The position numbers were made by a program, and so were the translations under genes. A stretch of 64,000 bases of DNA. It comes from Histoplasma ohiense (taxonomy: Eukaryota; Ascomycota; Eurotiomycetes; Onygenales; Ajellomycetaceae). Under the pieces are notes generated by a model that saw nothing but the letters and a program-made list of their open reading frames with translations, searched no databases and had not been told where the DNA came from. How positions within the stretch are numbered: position 1 is the first letter of the stretch; every line of letters begins with the position of its first letter. Positions 33,641-46,456 of this stretch are shown piece by piece. The stretch spans positions 2,604,001 to 2,668,000 of the forward strand of contig JAEVHH010000003.1 in the NCBI GenBank assembly GCA_017607445.1, given 5' to 3'.

Positions 33641-36600
33641 GTGAGTCTGTGGCTGAAAACAGTGCTGTACACTCAATTCAGTCAAGCATCATTCACATAT
33701 GATCTAGCATCATTCAATGCAGTCTGATGCTGCTCTGTTCAGACATGACATCAACTGCTCAGTCTGAGAGATGTGCTGATATCATTCATTGCAATTATAT
33801 AAAGCTGCTTCAACTGTCTCTGTCATACATACACTTCTGTGTTCTTATTTCTCTTCTTTCTCTTTTCATTCATTGCTCTCTTCTGCTCTTCTCTGCCTCT
33901 GCCATATCATTTCTCTGATCCATCCTCAGCTTTTTCAGTGTGGTGTCTCTTGACTCACTGCTGCTGTGTCACCATCTGACTGTACAGTCACTCTGATTTT
34001 TGTTTGCATGGTTGCAGTGAAGGCCTCTACAGCATTGACATCAACATTGAATCTCATATATGTTGTATGTGTCTTTGCCTTACTTCTTCCTCCACTTCTG
34101 CTACTGTGACTTTGCTCTCTATTGAAGTGATGCATGTGATTGCTTCTATCTTCCACCACCATCTCCATCAATCCCCCCTCTTCAACATGAAAAAAAAGAA
34201 TATCTCCTCTTTTGTATTGAATGATTTGATCTGATATATAATTCTCTGATCCCTCTGTAATCCTCTCTCTGCTGCTTCTGATGTGTCTTCTGCTCAGTGG
34301 TCAATGGCAAAAATGCCTCATCTCAGTGAGACTCTGTGGAGATGAACAGATGGCTGACTTCAATTTGCAGTGTTGCTGAGTCAGTGCTGTTCTCTCTCCA
34401 ATTCTTTGAACTCATTCTTCAACTTGTCATTTGTTGATGCCTATGTGTCAGACCAGAAATAACAATAGAGAGTGATTGATCATATACTGTGTTTTCAGCC
34501 TTTCTTCTGTCTGTGGTTTTGAGGGATCTCAGTTTCAGCTTCAGTGTGGCAATCTTACAGTCTGATCTATCAACTTAGACAGAAAATCCCTGCAATATAT
34601 ACATGAGTGAGCTGAAGTTGCATTGTTCAGTCATTCTCACATCAGGCTATACAGAGCATGTTTGCACTGTGTACACCATGTATAGATGCAAGAATGATGT
34701 GATATGTGAGAAAGTTGCAGAGACTGAAGGTGTGAGATGGCTGTGTAAGCAAGGCTGCAGCTGCATGTATGCTCAGCTGTTGTGTGCTGCTTGTTCTCAC
34801 TCTCTTTGGGGGATTCACATTCAATTCATCCAAGGTTCTCATGTCTTTCATGTCTGAATTGTTCAAGTGAAATTGAACTGAGATAGAAGAAGACTGTGGC
34901 ACCACTTCTGCATTCATCTGACAGATGATGGATGTGACTGACTGCTACTCACATCTGCTTGAGTTACATTCTGCTGTTTCATGTGTGGTTCATGCATTGA
35001 GCAGACAGCTGTGATCTGGTGGCTGATGATGTTTGATTCAGAGAGTCTGACACTCATCAGCTCTCTTTGACAGTGTAGATTTTTCTGACTGATGGGGCTT
35101 ATGTGGAGGAACAGAGAGGATGAAGTTATCATCAGATCAGTGAAACTGTATATAAATGCTCTTCATTTCCCCCATGAATTCATCACTGTCATTTCAATGA
35201 ACTTCAAAGTGAGCTCATCATCTCTTCTGTCAATATGTGTAGCAACTGAAACATCTATACTTCTTTCAATCTCTCTTTGACAGCTTTCAAAGCTCATTAG
35301 CATCAGATCCTCTCTAATCTCATATATCTTCCTTCTTCAAGATCTGTGTCTGTCAGTCATCAATCACAATCTTCTTACTCTACACTTTCTACATCTGAAT
35401 TTCTTCAGACAGTCTCTGCATCTTTCATCTGCTCTCAAACACTTTCTCATTTTTTATCTTCTCATTCTTCTTTCTTCAGTTGTCTTCTGCATGTTCTGTC
35501 TTCCCTCTCTCTCAAAGATCAGCATGAGGATCAGTTCTGAGTGGAGGATACTTGTGTGAATGATTTTGATGAATTCTTTGTGGAATTTAATGCAGCTGAT
35601 TTCAATCCATCTCTCTGCATTCCCATTCCCAGTGATGCAGATGTGGAATGCTTGAGTCTATATTTGAATGATGAGAGACACAGTTCTCTTGATAGATAGT
35701 CATCTTGCTCTCACTCTCTCTTCTCTTTCTTTCTTTTATTTCATCTGATTAGACTGATTTCTAATACCAGCCTGCCTTCTAGACTTATCTGATGAAAATG
35801 AGGACAGAGGCCAGGAGAAAGCTGACAGATTCTTACTGAATCCTTTGACTGCTGTAGAATACAGCTTGATCAGATGCACTGACATGAGATCTTCTTTCAG
35901 TGGTGATGTTTCAACACCTGTACTGAATTTGATCCCGCAGGCTGGCTTATTGAGCCTGGGGTTGGATCAGAATAGAGATCAGAACACATCATCTAGATGA
36001 GAATAACTCTGAAGCAGTCAGAGTGATGACATGCTACTCTTCAATCCATCAATTGTGATAGACTCTGATGACAGTGCTATGAACAGATCTGTTGTTGACA
36101 GCAGCATCTTCACATCTTCCATCAAATGAGACACTTCTAGTCATGCTACATCCATATCTTGCTCTCTCAAGATGGATGATGAAAGCAATGAAGTCAGCAC
36201 TGACATCACTGGTGTGCATTCTATCTTGCTCAAGAGACAACACTGGAATGAGGCTGGTATCAGTGCCATGCACTCCATAATTGCTGTTGAAGTGCTGGTT
36301 ATCATGGATTGTCTTGAAGAAGGTATATCAAGCTCAATGCAGTATGAGAATAGACTAAGCAGCTGACTTCAGACTCATCAACAGAAGACTTGTGTGTAAT
36401 TGAGATGTGAGATCTCTGATACTCAGAACTGAAAGCTTTTCAGAAAACTCATACAGTGTGTTGAAGACAACACAATCTTATTCAACTCAGATGATTTGAG
36501 TACACACTTCAATGATATAAATGATGACTACTGTGTGAGCAGTGAAGAGAATGACTCAATGAAATCATCTTCAAAATGTTGTAGACTTCTTATACAGTCA

Positions 36601-38190
36601 TCTGACTCTGTGCTGCATTATTCTTGATTTCAGATTTCAAGAGCAGCAGCTGCTGCAGATTGTGAAGATATCAAACAGAAAAACAACAGAGTGTCAACAA
36701 TAATTGTAAAAGATTATTTCACAACTCTCTGAAACACAGATCATGATCTGAATATATATACTCACTTTCAATCTTCAATTGAAGTCAAGAGATGCAGTTG
36801 CTCTATACTGTTGTTAACTCAAAAGAAAGTTATAATACTGTCATCTACAGTGATTCAAGTTATTTTTGAGATGATCACAGACTGTTCAATGACTGTTTCA
36901 GATCTCACAGATAAAACAATAATTACAGCTGATACTGAAAGAAATTATAATAAACAGAAGATTGAAAATCTGAATGAAAAAAGATATTGCTGAATTTAAA
37001 AAAAAAAGATTTGTTTAATAATTCTGAAGCAGAACAGCTTCTTCTGAATGAAGATTGAAAAATAATTTTCACACAGATAACTCAGTTTCTTACAGCAGCA
37101 ATGATACACAAAACTTCAAAATACACATACAAACAACTTTTCAATTGATAAGCAGAGGCAAGAGTGAAACTGTAAGTATATTCACTCAATTCTCATTTGT
37201 AATCTCTCAACTCTGTGTGATGTGAGCTCAAAAAATAATGTTTAGAAAATGTGCTGTAGTAAATACTAATGCTCTACTCTTCTTACAAATCTACTAAATT
37301 ATATATCAATCAGTGAATTTCTTTCAATATTCAAATCATTCATATCTGTCAGAACTTCACATTGCTATCTCAGTGAACAATCTCAATCAGCAAATAATCA
37401 GATTATATTGAATGCAAAATTTCATATATCATTTCTATTCTTGACAGTGATCATCATATACTCAGTATGCAATTCTGTAGTTGAGATGAAGACTTTCAGT
37501 GTATTCAATGCTGTCAACAATTATATACAGATCTGTGAGCAGCTGTGATTCTGTGAGAATCACTGAAAGAAAGCTGCACAGTATAAATGATTCTAACTTC
37601 ACTATCTTATCATTGTATAAAACTGTTTAGATAATTGATTGATTCAATTTCATTCTCATCTGCATTGAATTTTTGATGATTCTCAGTACTGCTTCTGCTG
37701 TGAGAGTGTTGTGTATAAGAAAATGCAAAAATATAATAGAAAAATTCTCTTCTGAAGTATTCTGCACAGCACTGACTACTATAATTTTAGAGATTACAAA
37801 ATTCTGTGAGTGAAGAAACACTTCTTCACTCTCAATTTCAACTTTGTAAATTCACTGAGAAATCTCTTCACTGATCTTCTTCTCAGCTCAGTGCATGTTG
37901 TGTCTCACTTTAAAGATATCATCAACTCACTGACTGATATTGATAGTATGATGTTGAAGTATGATACTGTTGTATTCATTCAGAAGGTCTTGATTTCTGA
38001 ACTGCTGAAGATGTTGATTCAGAAGAACATGAGAGTTGATGTCAAAAAAACTCACTGAATTCTGAAAAAGAGCAACAAGATCAGAAATTTGCTTAATCTT
38101 GAGTGAATCAGAAACATGTAGTTATTGATTAACAGTATTACTGTAACATATTGATTTAACACAACCCAATGATCAGCATTGTACTTGGTG

Positions 38191-38365
38191 TTAGAATATC
38201 AACAAAGCCCAAAAGTCAGCCAAAGACATGGTGTAGTAAAAGACAATCAAGAGCAATTCACACTATCAATACACTGAATCTTTATTAGTTTACAGCATCT
38301 GAGTTATAATGTGTATCTTTAGCTTAAGCATACATCTGGGTTTCTAGATCTTGTTTACCAACATT
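38191..38365 (+). repeat. Possible Ty1/copia-like LTR remnant
   Basis: The segment starts TGTTAGAATATC and ends TTACCAACA, a beginning and end seen in many fungal copia LTRs. No second copy with convincing similarity was found in the window, so this is only a resemblance. Confidence 0.2.
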
Positions 38366-39274
38366 ATCTGGGTCATCTATCAGCCTCATTCTGATGAGGC
38401 TTAGTCAGCACTGAACTCCACCTGAGAACTGATCAATGATATTTAATCTCAGCAATCTCCACTGTTTTTTCCTTTTCCACTTCTTTTCCTTCACAGTGAC
38501 AGCATCCATCTGATCACATTCTATCCACATTATCTTTCATTGCTTACATGTGAAGTTCGCTGTTAGATCTGCCTTCTCCACAGTCACTATAACAGTTAAT
38601 CCACCACATCTCCCATCTGATATTGTTTTTATGATCCTTGAGAATCTGTCTGATTTTGCAGCTTTATTTTCAGCTGTTCAGATCTGTTGAAATTTTTACT
38701 CTGTATTTCAAAACTACAGCTGTCAGATTTTGAAAGCAATATTTTTGAATCAATGTTGTTCTGTGGATAAGTACAGTTGGGACAAAGTTTTTCAGAAGCT
38801 AGTTTTTATTGTTTGCAAAGATTTTGTGGCAAGAGATGATGCTCACTTCATTCTTGAGACAGTCTGAGAGTGGTTTTTGCAGATGGAGCAAGAGGAGGTG
38901 CTGATATCTATTGCAGTGAGTTTGGTCCATTTCTATATTCTTAATGAGCACATCAATGATGCAATCAATCTTCTTGAAAATATTTGCTGTGGTGCATGCC
39001 CCTTTAGATGGTCGATGTTGATACATTCCAAAGACATCTGGCATCACTATAAAGAGGTGTATAGATGGAAGAATATGATGCTATACTCTGTCTAACATCA
39101 GCTAGCAAATCTATACACTGAGAAGGGCTGTGATAATGGATCAATTCTGAGAATTCTACACAGTCACTGACTAGAGTATAAGGAACTGCCAATGGTCTTG
39201 ATTGAGGAAACAAGAATCATCTACTTGCATATATGTAGATCTTTAGGCTGCATCTTGTTGAATTCTCTTGATCT

Positions 39275-39435
39275 TTGTTCTCTTTTGTTCTCTTTGTTCT
39301 CTTTGATCTCTTTGATCTCTTTATTCTCTTTGTTCTCTATATTCTCTTTGTTCTCTATATTCTCTTTGTTCTCTATATTCTCTTTGTTCTCTATATTCTC
39401 TTTGTTCTCTATATTCTCTTTGTTCTCTATGTTCT
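39275..39435. repeat. 18-bp tandem repeat TTCTCTTTGTTCTCTATA
   Basis: About six near-perfect 18-bp units are flanked on the left by degenerate TTTGTTCTC/TTTGATCTC units. On the minus strand it would encode repeated REYREQ, which fits a charged helical repeat within a former protein (the open frame continues at 39438-39671, minus). On the plus strand it encodes FSIFSL. Confidence 0.85.
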
Positions 39436-42400
39436 CTTCATCTCATTTTCTCTTGCTTTTTCTTCATCATCACTATTTTTATCCTGGTCAGCACCTGCAT
39501 TTCAGGACTGAGAAATTTCAGTTCAGATACAATTGTTCTGGGATATCTTCTCAAATCATATTTCCTGAGAAAACTCAGATCTCTTCTTCTGAATGCTGAT
39601 AGAAAGGGGGAGTAGAGAACAATATGATGCCAATCTACAGGTCTCTGTGAAAGAAGATTGAGATGCAGCACATAACATTTGATTGTCAGTACTCAAGCTA
39701 AAGAGGAGAAGACTTGAGAAGAAATCTACCTTTTCTAAAGAACTTTCAGATGCTCAGATCAGTCTGAAGTGCTATAGAGAATTGCTCTGTTGGAATTCTG
39801 CATCAAAGCAAATCTAATCTCATGGAACATAACCCTCATGGATCTCCCTGATGATCCTAACAATTTATGGCTTGTACCTCTAATCCAATCAAACTCATCT
39901 TCCCCTCAACTTTCATCTGTAGTAATAAATTGAGAGTTCTTTTTATAGTGAGTATTTTCATCTCATTCTTCTCTGTTAATTGAGTATGGAACCACTCATG
40001 GACCACAGAATGTACATCCATGTTTGGTTCACAGAGATAGTTAGAGAGCACTAGAGTCATTGTATGAAATATGAAGAAGAATGATAGCAAATCCATTAGT
40101 TATGTAGAAGTACTTCAGTCCACATCATTCCTTCATATATGTTCAAATGATCTGTCTATTATGAATGAAATGCAAAAGAGAAAAAAAATGGAAGTGCAGA
40201 TTTACTGCATCTATTGCAGTGTCTGCATGCACAGAAGACAGTCTCACAGTTTGATTGATTTTGATTGCACAAAGAAATTCTTGAAGACTTGTCTTGCAGA
40301 AGTCAGTCATTCTGTGCCAGACAGGCATAGAACTTCTAGTATTTGTTGAATCAATTGTGTTGCTTGTCCTTGCTGTCTATAAGCCAATCTATAAAAATGG
40401 TCAGTAGCAGACTCTGACTAATTTGACAGGTCTAAACAGTCTACAATATTTCCAAGAATTCTGATCTCAATCATTGAATCTCTCTCTAATTACTTTTTAA
40501 CAGCCTTGAAATATTGTGAAGTCCTGAGGATCATCACTGGGAGATTGAATCCTTCCACGTGTGTCAATGAAATTTCCAGATCATGTGACATAATCAGCAC
40601 TGGCTTCTTCAGAAAGAGAGTTGTCAGATCATGCTTTTTCTACTCTGATTTTTCATGAAATTATAAGTGACAAGACACAGTCAACAAACCTCTAAAGTAG
40701 CTGAGCTATCAGCCTCCAACTGTTAACTGAGAGGATGAAACAAGCTGTACACCAACACAGAAAACTTGTTTGCATAATTTATTAAAAGTAACTACACATG
40801 GAATCAAAAGCTACAAATACAATAGAGAACAAGAAATTTCCTCTGTGTTAACCATCTAGCACCAACTCTGAATTGTGAATTCAATCTGAACTATATTTGT
40901 TTACATATGAAAGATTTGATCTAGCTCACTTCTTCATTGATTGTTCAATTTCCTTCTCATTCTTCATTGATCACTATCATTTCAGTGTTGGCAGTTCTTT
41001 ATAGAATGTAGTGTTCAACAGACCTGGATACAAATTTAATTTAAGTCTTCACAGTAATTGAAAAAAGAGAGATAGTGGACAGAGAATAGCTCTTACATCA
41101 ATTTTTAGTTTCAAACTCTGACTGTCTCTCTCAGATGATATTTTCATAACTCAATTCTGATGCTTTTCTTTCTTTTCTTTCTCTTTCAATGAGATGTGAT
41201 TATATTTCTCAATATATGCACTCCATATCTTGTCTTGCACATTTGGTGAGAAAGAAGTCATTTGATTGAGAGAAATGTTCATCTTTTGACATTATGAAAA
41301 CTGTACATCTACTGATGTATGTATCTCTCAAGAAGTTCATAGACTACACTGTAGAAAAATCACAAATATATGTTATACAAAGAGATTTAGAGTCTACATA
41401 TTGAGTTGAGAATTTATCTAATCTTTTAATAGACTGGCTTGACTGATGCTTACATGCTCTGCATGCATGATAGAAGCTTTTTTTTGACAGCAGAAAGTTG
41501 CAGCAGAACTCTTCTGACAAAGATATGAAGTGATGAGATATGAGCTTGTTCTTCAAGTCAGAAGACTGATCAGACAGACTGATGTTTCTCAGTTATTTCA
41601 TGATTGTTCAAAATATAGATATTCAATTGATGGCTGGTCTGAAAGAAATGGAAATATTCAGTCATGATATAGAGAGAGACCTAACTAGATGGAGTGTTTT
41701 GCTCTAGTCAATATTGTAATGCAGTGAGAGAAAAAGAAGACCAGCTAAGAGATGAAAGGCTTGCTTCTGAGTTAAAAAACAGATATGTACTTTTTATAAA
41801 TAGAGTTCATCACCTTTTCTCATCTGTAACTGCTAATGATTTGTTCCATTGTGAAATCATTGTGCTTGTTTTGTGGTGGATGAACTCATATTATGCCAAG
41901 TTTGAATTTCTCAAAGTTAGAGATAGTATTGGAGTTTTCTGTGACAACTATATTCTGCTCACCCACTTCAAACCTTATGCTTCATGCATTGCTGTCTTAA
42001 CAAAGTCATATGAAATAGAGAAGGATCCAAGATCTTGCTCTGTGGCAAATGCAAGTTTCATCAACTGAATGAGTTTTACATCTGTTGAGAAGATTTGTCT
42101 CTCATAAATGAGATTGAAGTTCATTCTTCTGATCATACAGTTGTTTAGAATAAAAAAGTAACCTTTCTGCATCTTAAACATATGTAAGTTCAGTATAGCA
42201 CTCAAAATCACATTAGTCATTTATTAATATTCAAATAGATCTATACTTGACTGACTTCTCTACAAATTAAAAGCAATGACTGAAGTGATATATAAATCAA
42301 AACCTGAGACTGCAATTCTAGCTACTGACATATTGATCTAGATTGGAGATGAAGTCAAGCAAAAGTGATATATATGAGCTCATATATTTCTCAGTGTTGA

Positions 42401-43305
42401 CTATAAAAGAACAATAACAGTTGAAGATGCAGCACTGTTCTGAATAATGAAGTCAGAGAATATAAAAGAAGAGAATATAAAAGATGAGAATATGAAAGAC
42501 ATTCAGCTGCTGAACAAGAGAAATCTCAAGATGAAAGAATCATTTCTAGTTTCTAAATATCATGAAATGAAGATGATATATAGCTGAGTGACACTGATCA
42601 GATTCACTGCATTCTGAACATATTAATGATTTGAAATGCTTATTTTCACTCAGTTCAAAATGTGATGAAAATATTCTTTTTCTTCTCTTCTGATATCAAG
42701 ATTGACAAGCATTTTATTGTTGATTCTTCTGTTCTTCTTTCTGACACCCATTGATTGCTAGCATGGATTGCATTGGACAATAAGTTTTCAAGAAGAGGGA
42801 TAAGACTGATTGGAGATTTTGAGAACATAAATTGAATTTCTACAGTATTATATTGTTAGCAGTATTTAAAGTATCTGATATTATGATATCTACTTCTGCT
42901 ATTTTGTGTTTGTTGTTTAGTAATGAGTATTATACTTGTTTTCTGTATGTTCTGAGTCTTCAATCTATTGCTTGATGATTGAGATTCAGCCTTCAGCTTC
43001 TGCATTTGATGATTATGAAAGTGTGCATCTGAACTTCAGATCACTCTGTCATGTCATAAATTGTAATCATTTGTTTGACTTTCTGAAGCTCTGTCCCGTG
43101 AAGATGAATCATTCCAGCAGTGTTTTCCAGTGCATCATGCTTTATCAGTTCTGTTTTCAGCATCAAACTCAAGCATGAAGTACTCTAATTTCATCAGTGT
43201 ATAGTCATCAGAGAGTATATTTGGAGCTGCATCTTTTTTGAACATGGATATGTTTTCTAACTCAGAGCTTGCTGCTATTACCATTTGAATCTCTCTACAG
43301 AATAT

Positions 43306-43713
43306 TCATTTCTCAGACAAAGGCTTTGCATGCAGATATGATTCTGTGTAGTCCATCAAACATTCAAATTCAATACAATTCATTTTAGTGATATTCAGTG
43401 GGTTATAGGCTACTGCAATGAGTAGTAAAGTCTCACAAGATAGGTTGTGTATTTCTTGCCATTGTGATGCATGCATTGAGCTAGCTTTGATTTGTTGTCT
43501 GTACAGAACTTCAAGAAATTTGCTGAGTCTTCTGTTAATGTTGAGAAAGAGCTCTCTTGAGATGTTTTGTAAATGCTGAGCAGAGCCTTCTAGTGAATGG
43601 TGAACTGTGCTCTGAGTGGATAACCTCACAATTTTATTCTTTAGCTTACTGTATGTTGAGTCATTCAAATCGATCTCACATATATGATTCAAACAAAAGT
43701 TAGTTTGGTTCAA
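43306..43713 (-). pseudogene. Unrecognised relic frame, 135 codons
   Basis: The longest open frame of the unidentified block, on the minus strand, with protein-like composition (SRELFLNINRRLSKFLEVLYR, hydrophobic heptads). His and Gln are frequent where Arg may have stood. I do not recognise a family. It is open only because this part escaped stop-forming changes. Confidence 0.3.
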
Positions 43714-44399
43714 AGTGGGAACAAAATCTAAGGATATGCCAAGTCTGAAACTCTCAATAACAAGGATTTAACTGAAATTCTCATTAATGCTTTAGATATA
43801 GACAGTCAATTATAATGCTATATCTTCATTGCATTTGATTATCTGCAGCATCTGATTGTGTGATTGGGGAGCTAAGAGCTATCAAAAATTTGTGGGAAAA
43901 CACTTTCTGCAAGTCAAAGAAATTGTGACATTGCATTGCATAGCAAAATGATCATTTTTCCAAATCTTCTACAACCTCTCATTGCAACTTGCGACACCTT
44001 ATATGGCAATCAGTGAACTGAGGATGATTAGCCTGAGTATTTGTATCTAAACCAGGGATCTAGATCACAATGAAGGCAATAATACTAGATTAAATATGAA
44101 TATTTGCAGTGTTGATGATTTGCCTTGCATGATTCTAGATTGAGATACAACATATCTTGCATCTGAATATGCAGAGAGACAGCTCGACTCAGCTTGAGGA
44201 ATGAATATATGAGATGCAATACAACAGCATATAAGAAGACAAGATTTCCTCTGAATACTGAGACATCACAAATCTGAATTCTGAAAATACAATTCTCTAT
44301 CAATTAGAACACTTACTGTGTATCAATTGCTGCAAATTCATTGCAAATAATATCATCTGTTTAGAAAATCAAACCACATCTTCTACTTCAGAATGAATG

Positions 44400-44934
44400 T
44401 GTGATGGGTTAGCATCTGTTAGTAATTAACTTACACAATCAACTCCCCTTCTGCACCCACTCATTTCTGACTGTTGTGACTTTGTGTAACTCTCAACATT
44501 CTTCCACTCCATGCTCTGCACTTGTGTAGTCTCTAATGATTCTTCTGTGTAGTCTCTAACATTCTCTCACTTCATATTCCACACTCATATAGTCTCTAAC
44601 AATTCTTCTGTATAGTCTTCAATGATTCTCTCACTTTATACTTCACACTCATATAGTTTCTAACAATTCTTCTGCATAGCTCTCAATGATTCTTTCACTT
44701 CATGCTCCACACTTGTGTAGTTTCTAACAATTCTTTCATGTAGTTCTTAACATTCTTTTACTCTGCACTTCACTGTGGAGTGGCTTCTGATATTCTTTCA
44801 CTCTGAAATTCTCTCTATAAGAATCCTCTTTGTACAATCTTTTCTTCTGATTTCTTTTCTCTTTCTTTTCTTAATCAATTTGTAATCTGTAATTAGAATA
44901 GTATCAAATCATTAATCAAAATACATTCATTACA
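44400..44934 (+). repeat. 5' LTR, family B (535 bp)
   Basis: TGTGATGGGTTAGC...CATTCATTACA. The same length as the 3' LTR, with scattered transitions between them. The U3 part contains about four and a half copies of a 64-bp repeat built on TAGTCTCTAACAATTCTTC (44460-44770). Confidence 0.92.
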
Positions 44935-44947
44935 TTATGAATTGATT
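44935..44947 (+). promoter_or_regulatory. Primer-binding site, probably self-primed
   Basis: The 13 bases directly after the 5' LTR, TTATGAATTGATT, are the reverse complement of AATCAATTCGTAA in the 3' LTR (50436-50448) except for one CpG-type change. No tRNA-Met-like TGGTATC sequence is present. Tf1/sushi-type gypsy elements prime cDNA synthesis from their own transcript in this way; applying that here is inference. Confidence 0.5.
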
Positions 44948-45430
44948 CTTCTGTGTTTTAGATCTGAGTGTCTTGTTATTAGTTCTTACACTCAAGTGCA
45001 TCATTTAAGATCTGAGTGTTTTGTTACCAGTTCTTACACCTGAGTGTGTTGTTTACAGACTTGAGTGTTTAGTCATTACAAGAGATTTCTTGTGGGTCTG
45101 AGTGTCTCTATTGTTAGTTATATAGACTGTTGTATCTAAGTGTCTGAAACACAATTGACTGTGTTCTATGAGATCTGAGTGTCTACAAACTGTAACACTG
45201 TGAATAGCATTTACAAAGAAGCTTGATCAAGCTTAGCACTGCAACACTGTGAATAGTGTCTATGAGAAAACTGAGTGTCTACAAGTATTTCTTTTCTTTT
45301 ATTATTATTACATATTCTTAGATATTGAAATGAATTATGAACAATTCTATAAACACTCACTGCATCTGAATGCAGTGGACAACAACTTAGATCTATGAAG
45401 CATTCTTCAGCAACAGACACTACAGATGAT
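44948..45430 (+). promoter_or_regulatory. Leader with nine copies of a YTGAGTGT-type motif
   Basis: Between primer site and gag, CTGAGTGTCT or a one-base variant occurs about nine times between 44964 and 45280, spaced 20-60 bp apart. The second element copy (7130-7440, opposite strand) has the same set. The role is unknown; packaging, dimerisation or protein binding are possibilities. Confidence 0.55.
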
Positions 45431-45449
45431 TAAATTGCAACAATGATTT

Positions 45450-46420
45450 GCTGAAATGAGCACTTCCACATTCATCATTTCTTCTACATTCATGTCTCAT
45501 GAAAAGCTCTCAAGAGAGAAGCTCTCAATTCTCAACAAATATGAGAGAGATCTAGCACTCTACCTCACATGAAAGTCAAAAACAAACATCAAATTGAACA
45601 TCAACAGACAAGCAATAGACTTGCTATTCAATCAAGTGTGGTATATCCATAGCAGATTGAATGGTGATGTGTTAGCAAAATTTCAATTCTGAATGAGTCA
45701 TTGTCAGAATCATCAGCATACATCAAAGCTAGTCTTTCAACAACTCAACTCTCTCTTTCTCAATTCTACACTTCAAGTCAAGATGTTAGACTGGCTTAAT
45801 CAGACTCATCAGATGAACATTGTGTTGGCAACTTATCTTTCTGAATTCAATCACAAACTTCTAGAAGCAGATGAGTAAGACTGAGATGACACTGTCAAGA
45901 TCAACATACTGTTCAAGAATTTGAACTTTCAGTTGCATAATCAAAGTATAGAGTATTCAAAATCCTCAACATACAGTGAATTCTGTACTAATCTTCATCT
46001 ATTGAACAACAATCTGTCTCAGTTCTGCATGCTTCAAAATCACAGAGAATTCTGCTGAACAAATACATACACTCTGAACTGCTCTGCAGTGCCCTCCATC
46101 TTCAAATCAGAATCAATGAACTGAATTTCACACATAAACACAAGTTGTCTGAGAGTCTCCAACATCTCAGAAAAGAATGCCACTGACTGAATTGTCAGAG
46201 AAGTCTGCATACACTGTGACAAGTCAGAGCACTTCACAAATCAATATTCAAATGCAATCATCTCAAGTAAACCCCTCACATGTGTAAATACTGTGTCGCC
46301 TGTGGATAGACAAGAACAGGGAAAAGACAAGCTCTCATTTTAAAACACAGATGAGAACTCAAGAAGCAGAAAGCTAGCTGAAGATTCAAGCAGAAGATAC
46401 AAATGAACACAATCATAATC
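45450..46420 (+). pseudogene. gag of family B
   Basis: The plus-strand frame starts around MSTSTFISSTFMSHEKL and includes a helical capsid-like part (MLDWLNQTHQMNIVLATYL, about 45780-45837). It ends with a zinc-knuckle remnant, CIHCDKSEHFTNQY (46205-46245), in which the last Cys has become Tyr. TGA codons interrupt the frame at least ten times, mostly where Arg or Trp is expected. A second copy of the first half is at 6303-7000 on the minus strand. Confidence 0.7.
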
Positions 46421-46456
46421 TCTGTCATTGTAAATAATCTAGTCAATGTATAAGCA

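Larger units (their letters stand above)
33641..44394. other. 10.7-kb CpG-depleted relic region, mostly unidentified
   Basis: CpG is nearly absent and TpG/CpA are frequent, so former coding DNA is plausible. Short frames occur on both strands, and overlapping frames often look equally good because CpG loss creates mirrored patterns. Stretches with protein-like composition include the minus-strand piece 33935-34171 (GGRSKAKTHTTYMRFNVDV), the minus run 34642-35132, the plus piece near 35540-35690 (VNDFDEFFVEFNAADFNPS) and the minus frame 43306-43713. None shows a catalytic motif I can name. Gypsy RT, integrase or LINE motifs were not found here. Confidence 0.5.

Noticed and set aside
36049..36366. 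Overlapping frames on both strands
   Set aside because: Neither strand shows a motif; CpG-depleted DNA often leaves both strands open over about 70 codons.
39192..39599. 135-codon plus-strand frame, FSIFSL repeats
   Set aside because: Produced by the tandem repeat; the minus-strand reading is more protein-like, and no homology supports either.
41344..43713. Ty1/copia GAG-pre-integrase or RT
   Set aside because: A CRAC motif at 41344-41556 looked suggestive, but no copia integrase or RT motif follows at the right distance on either strand.
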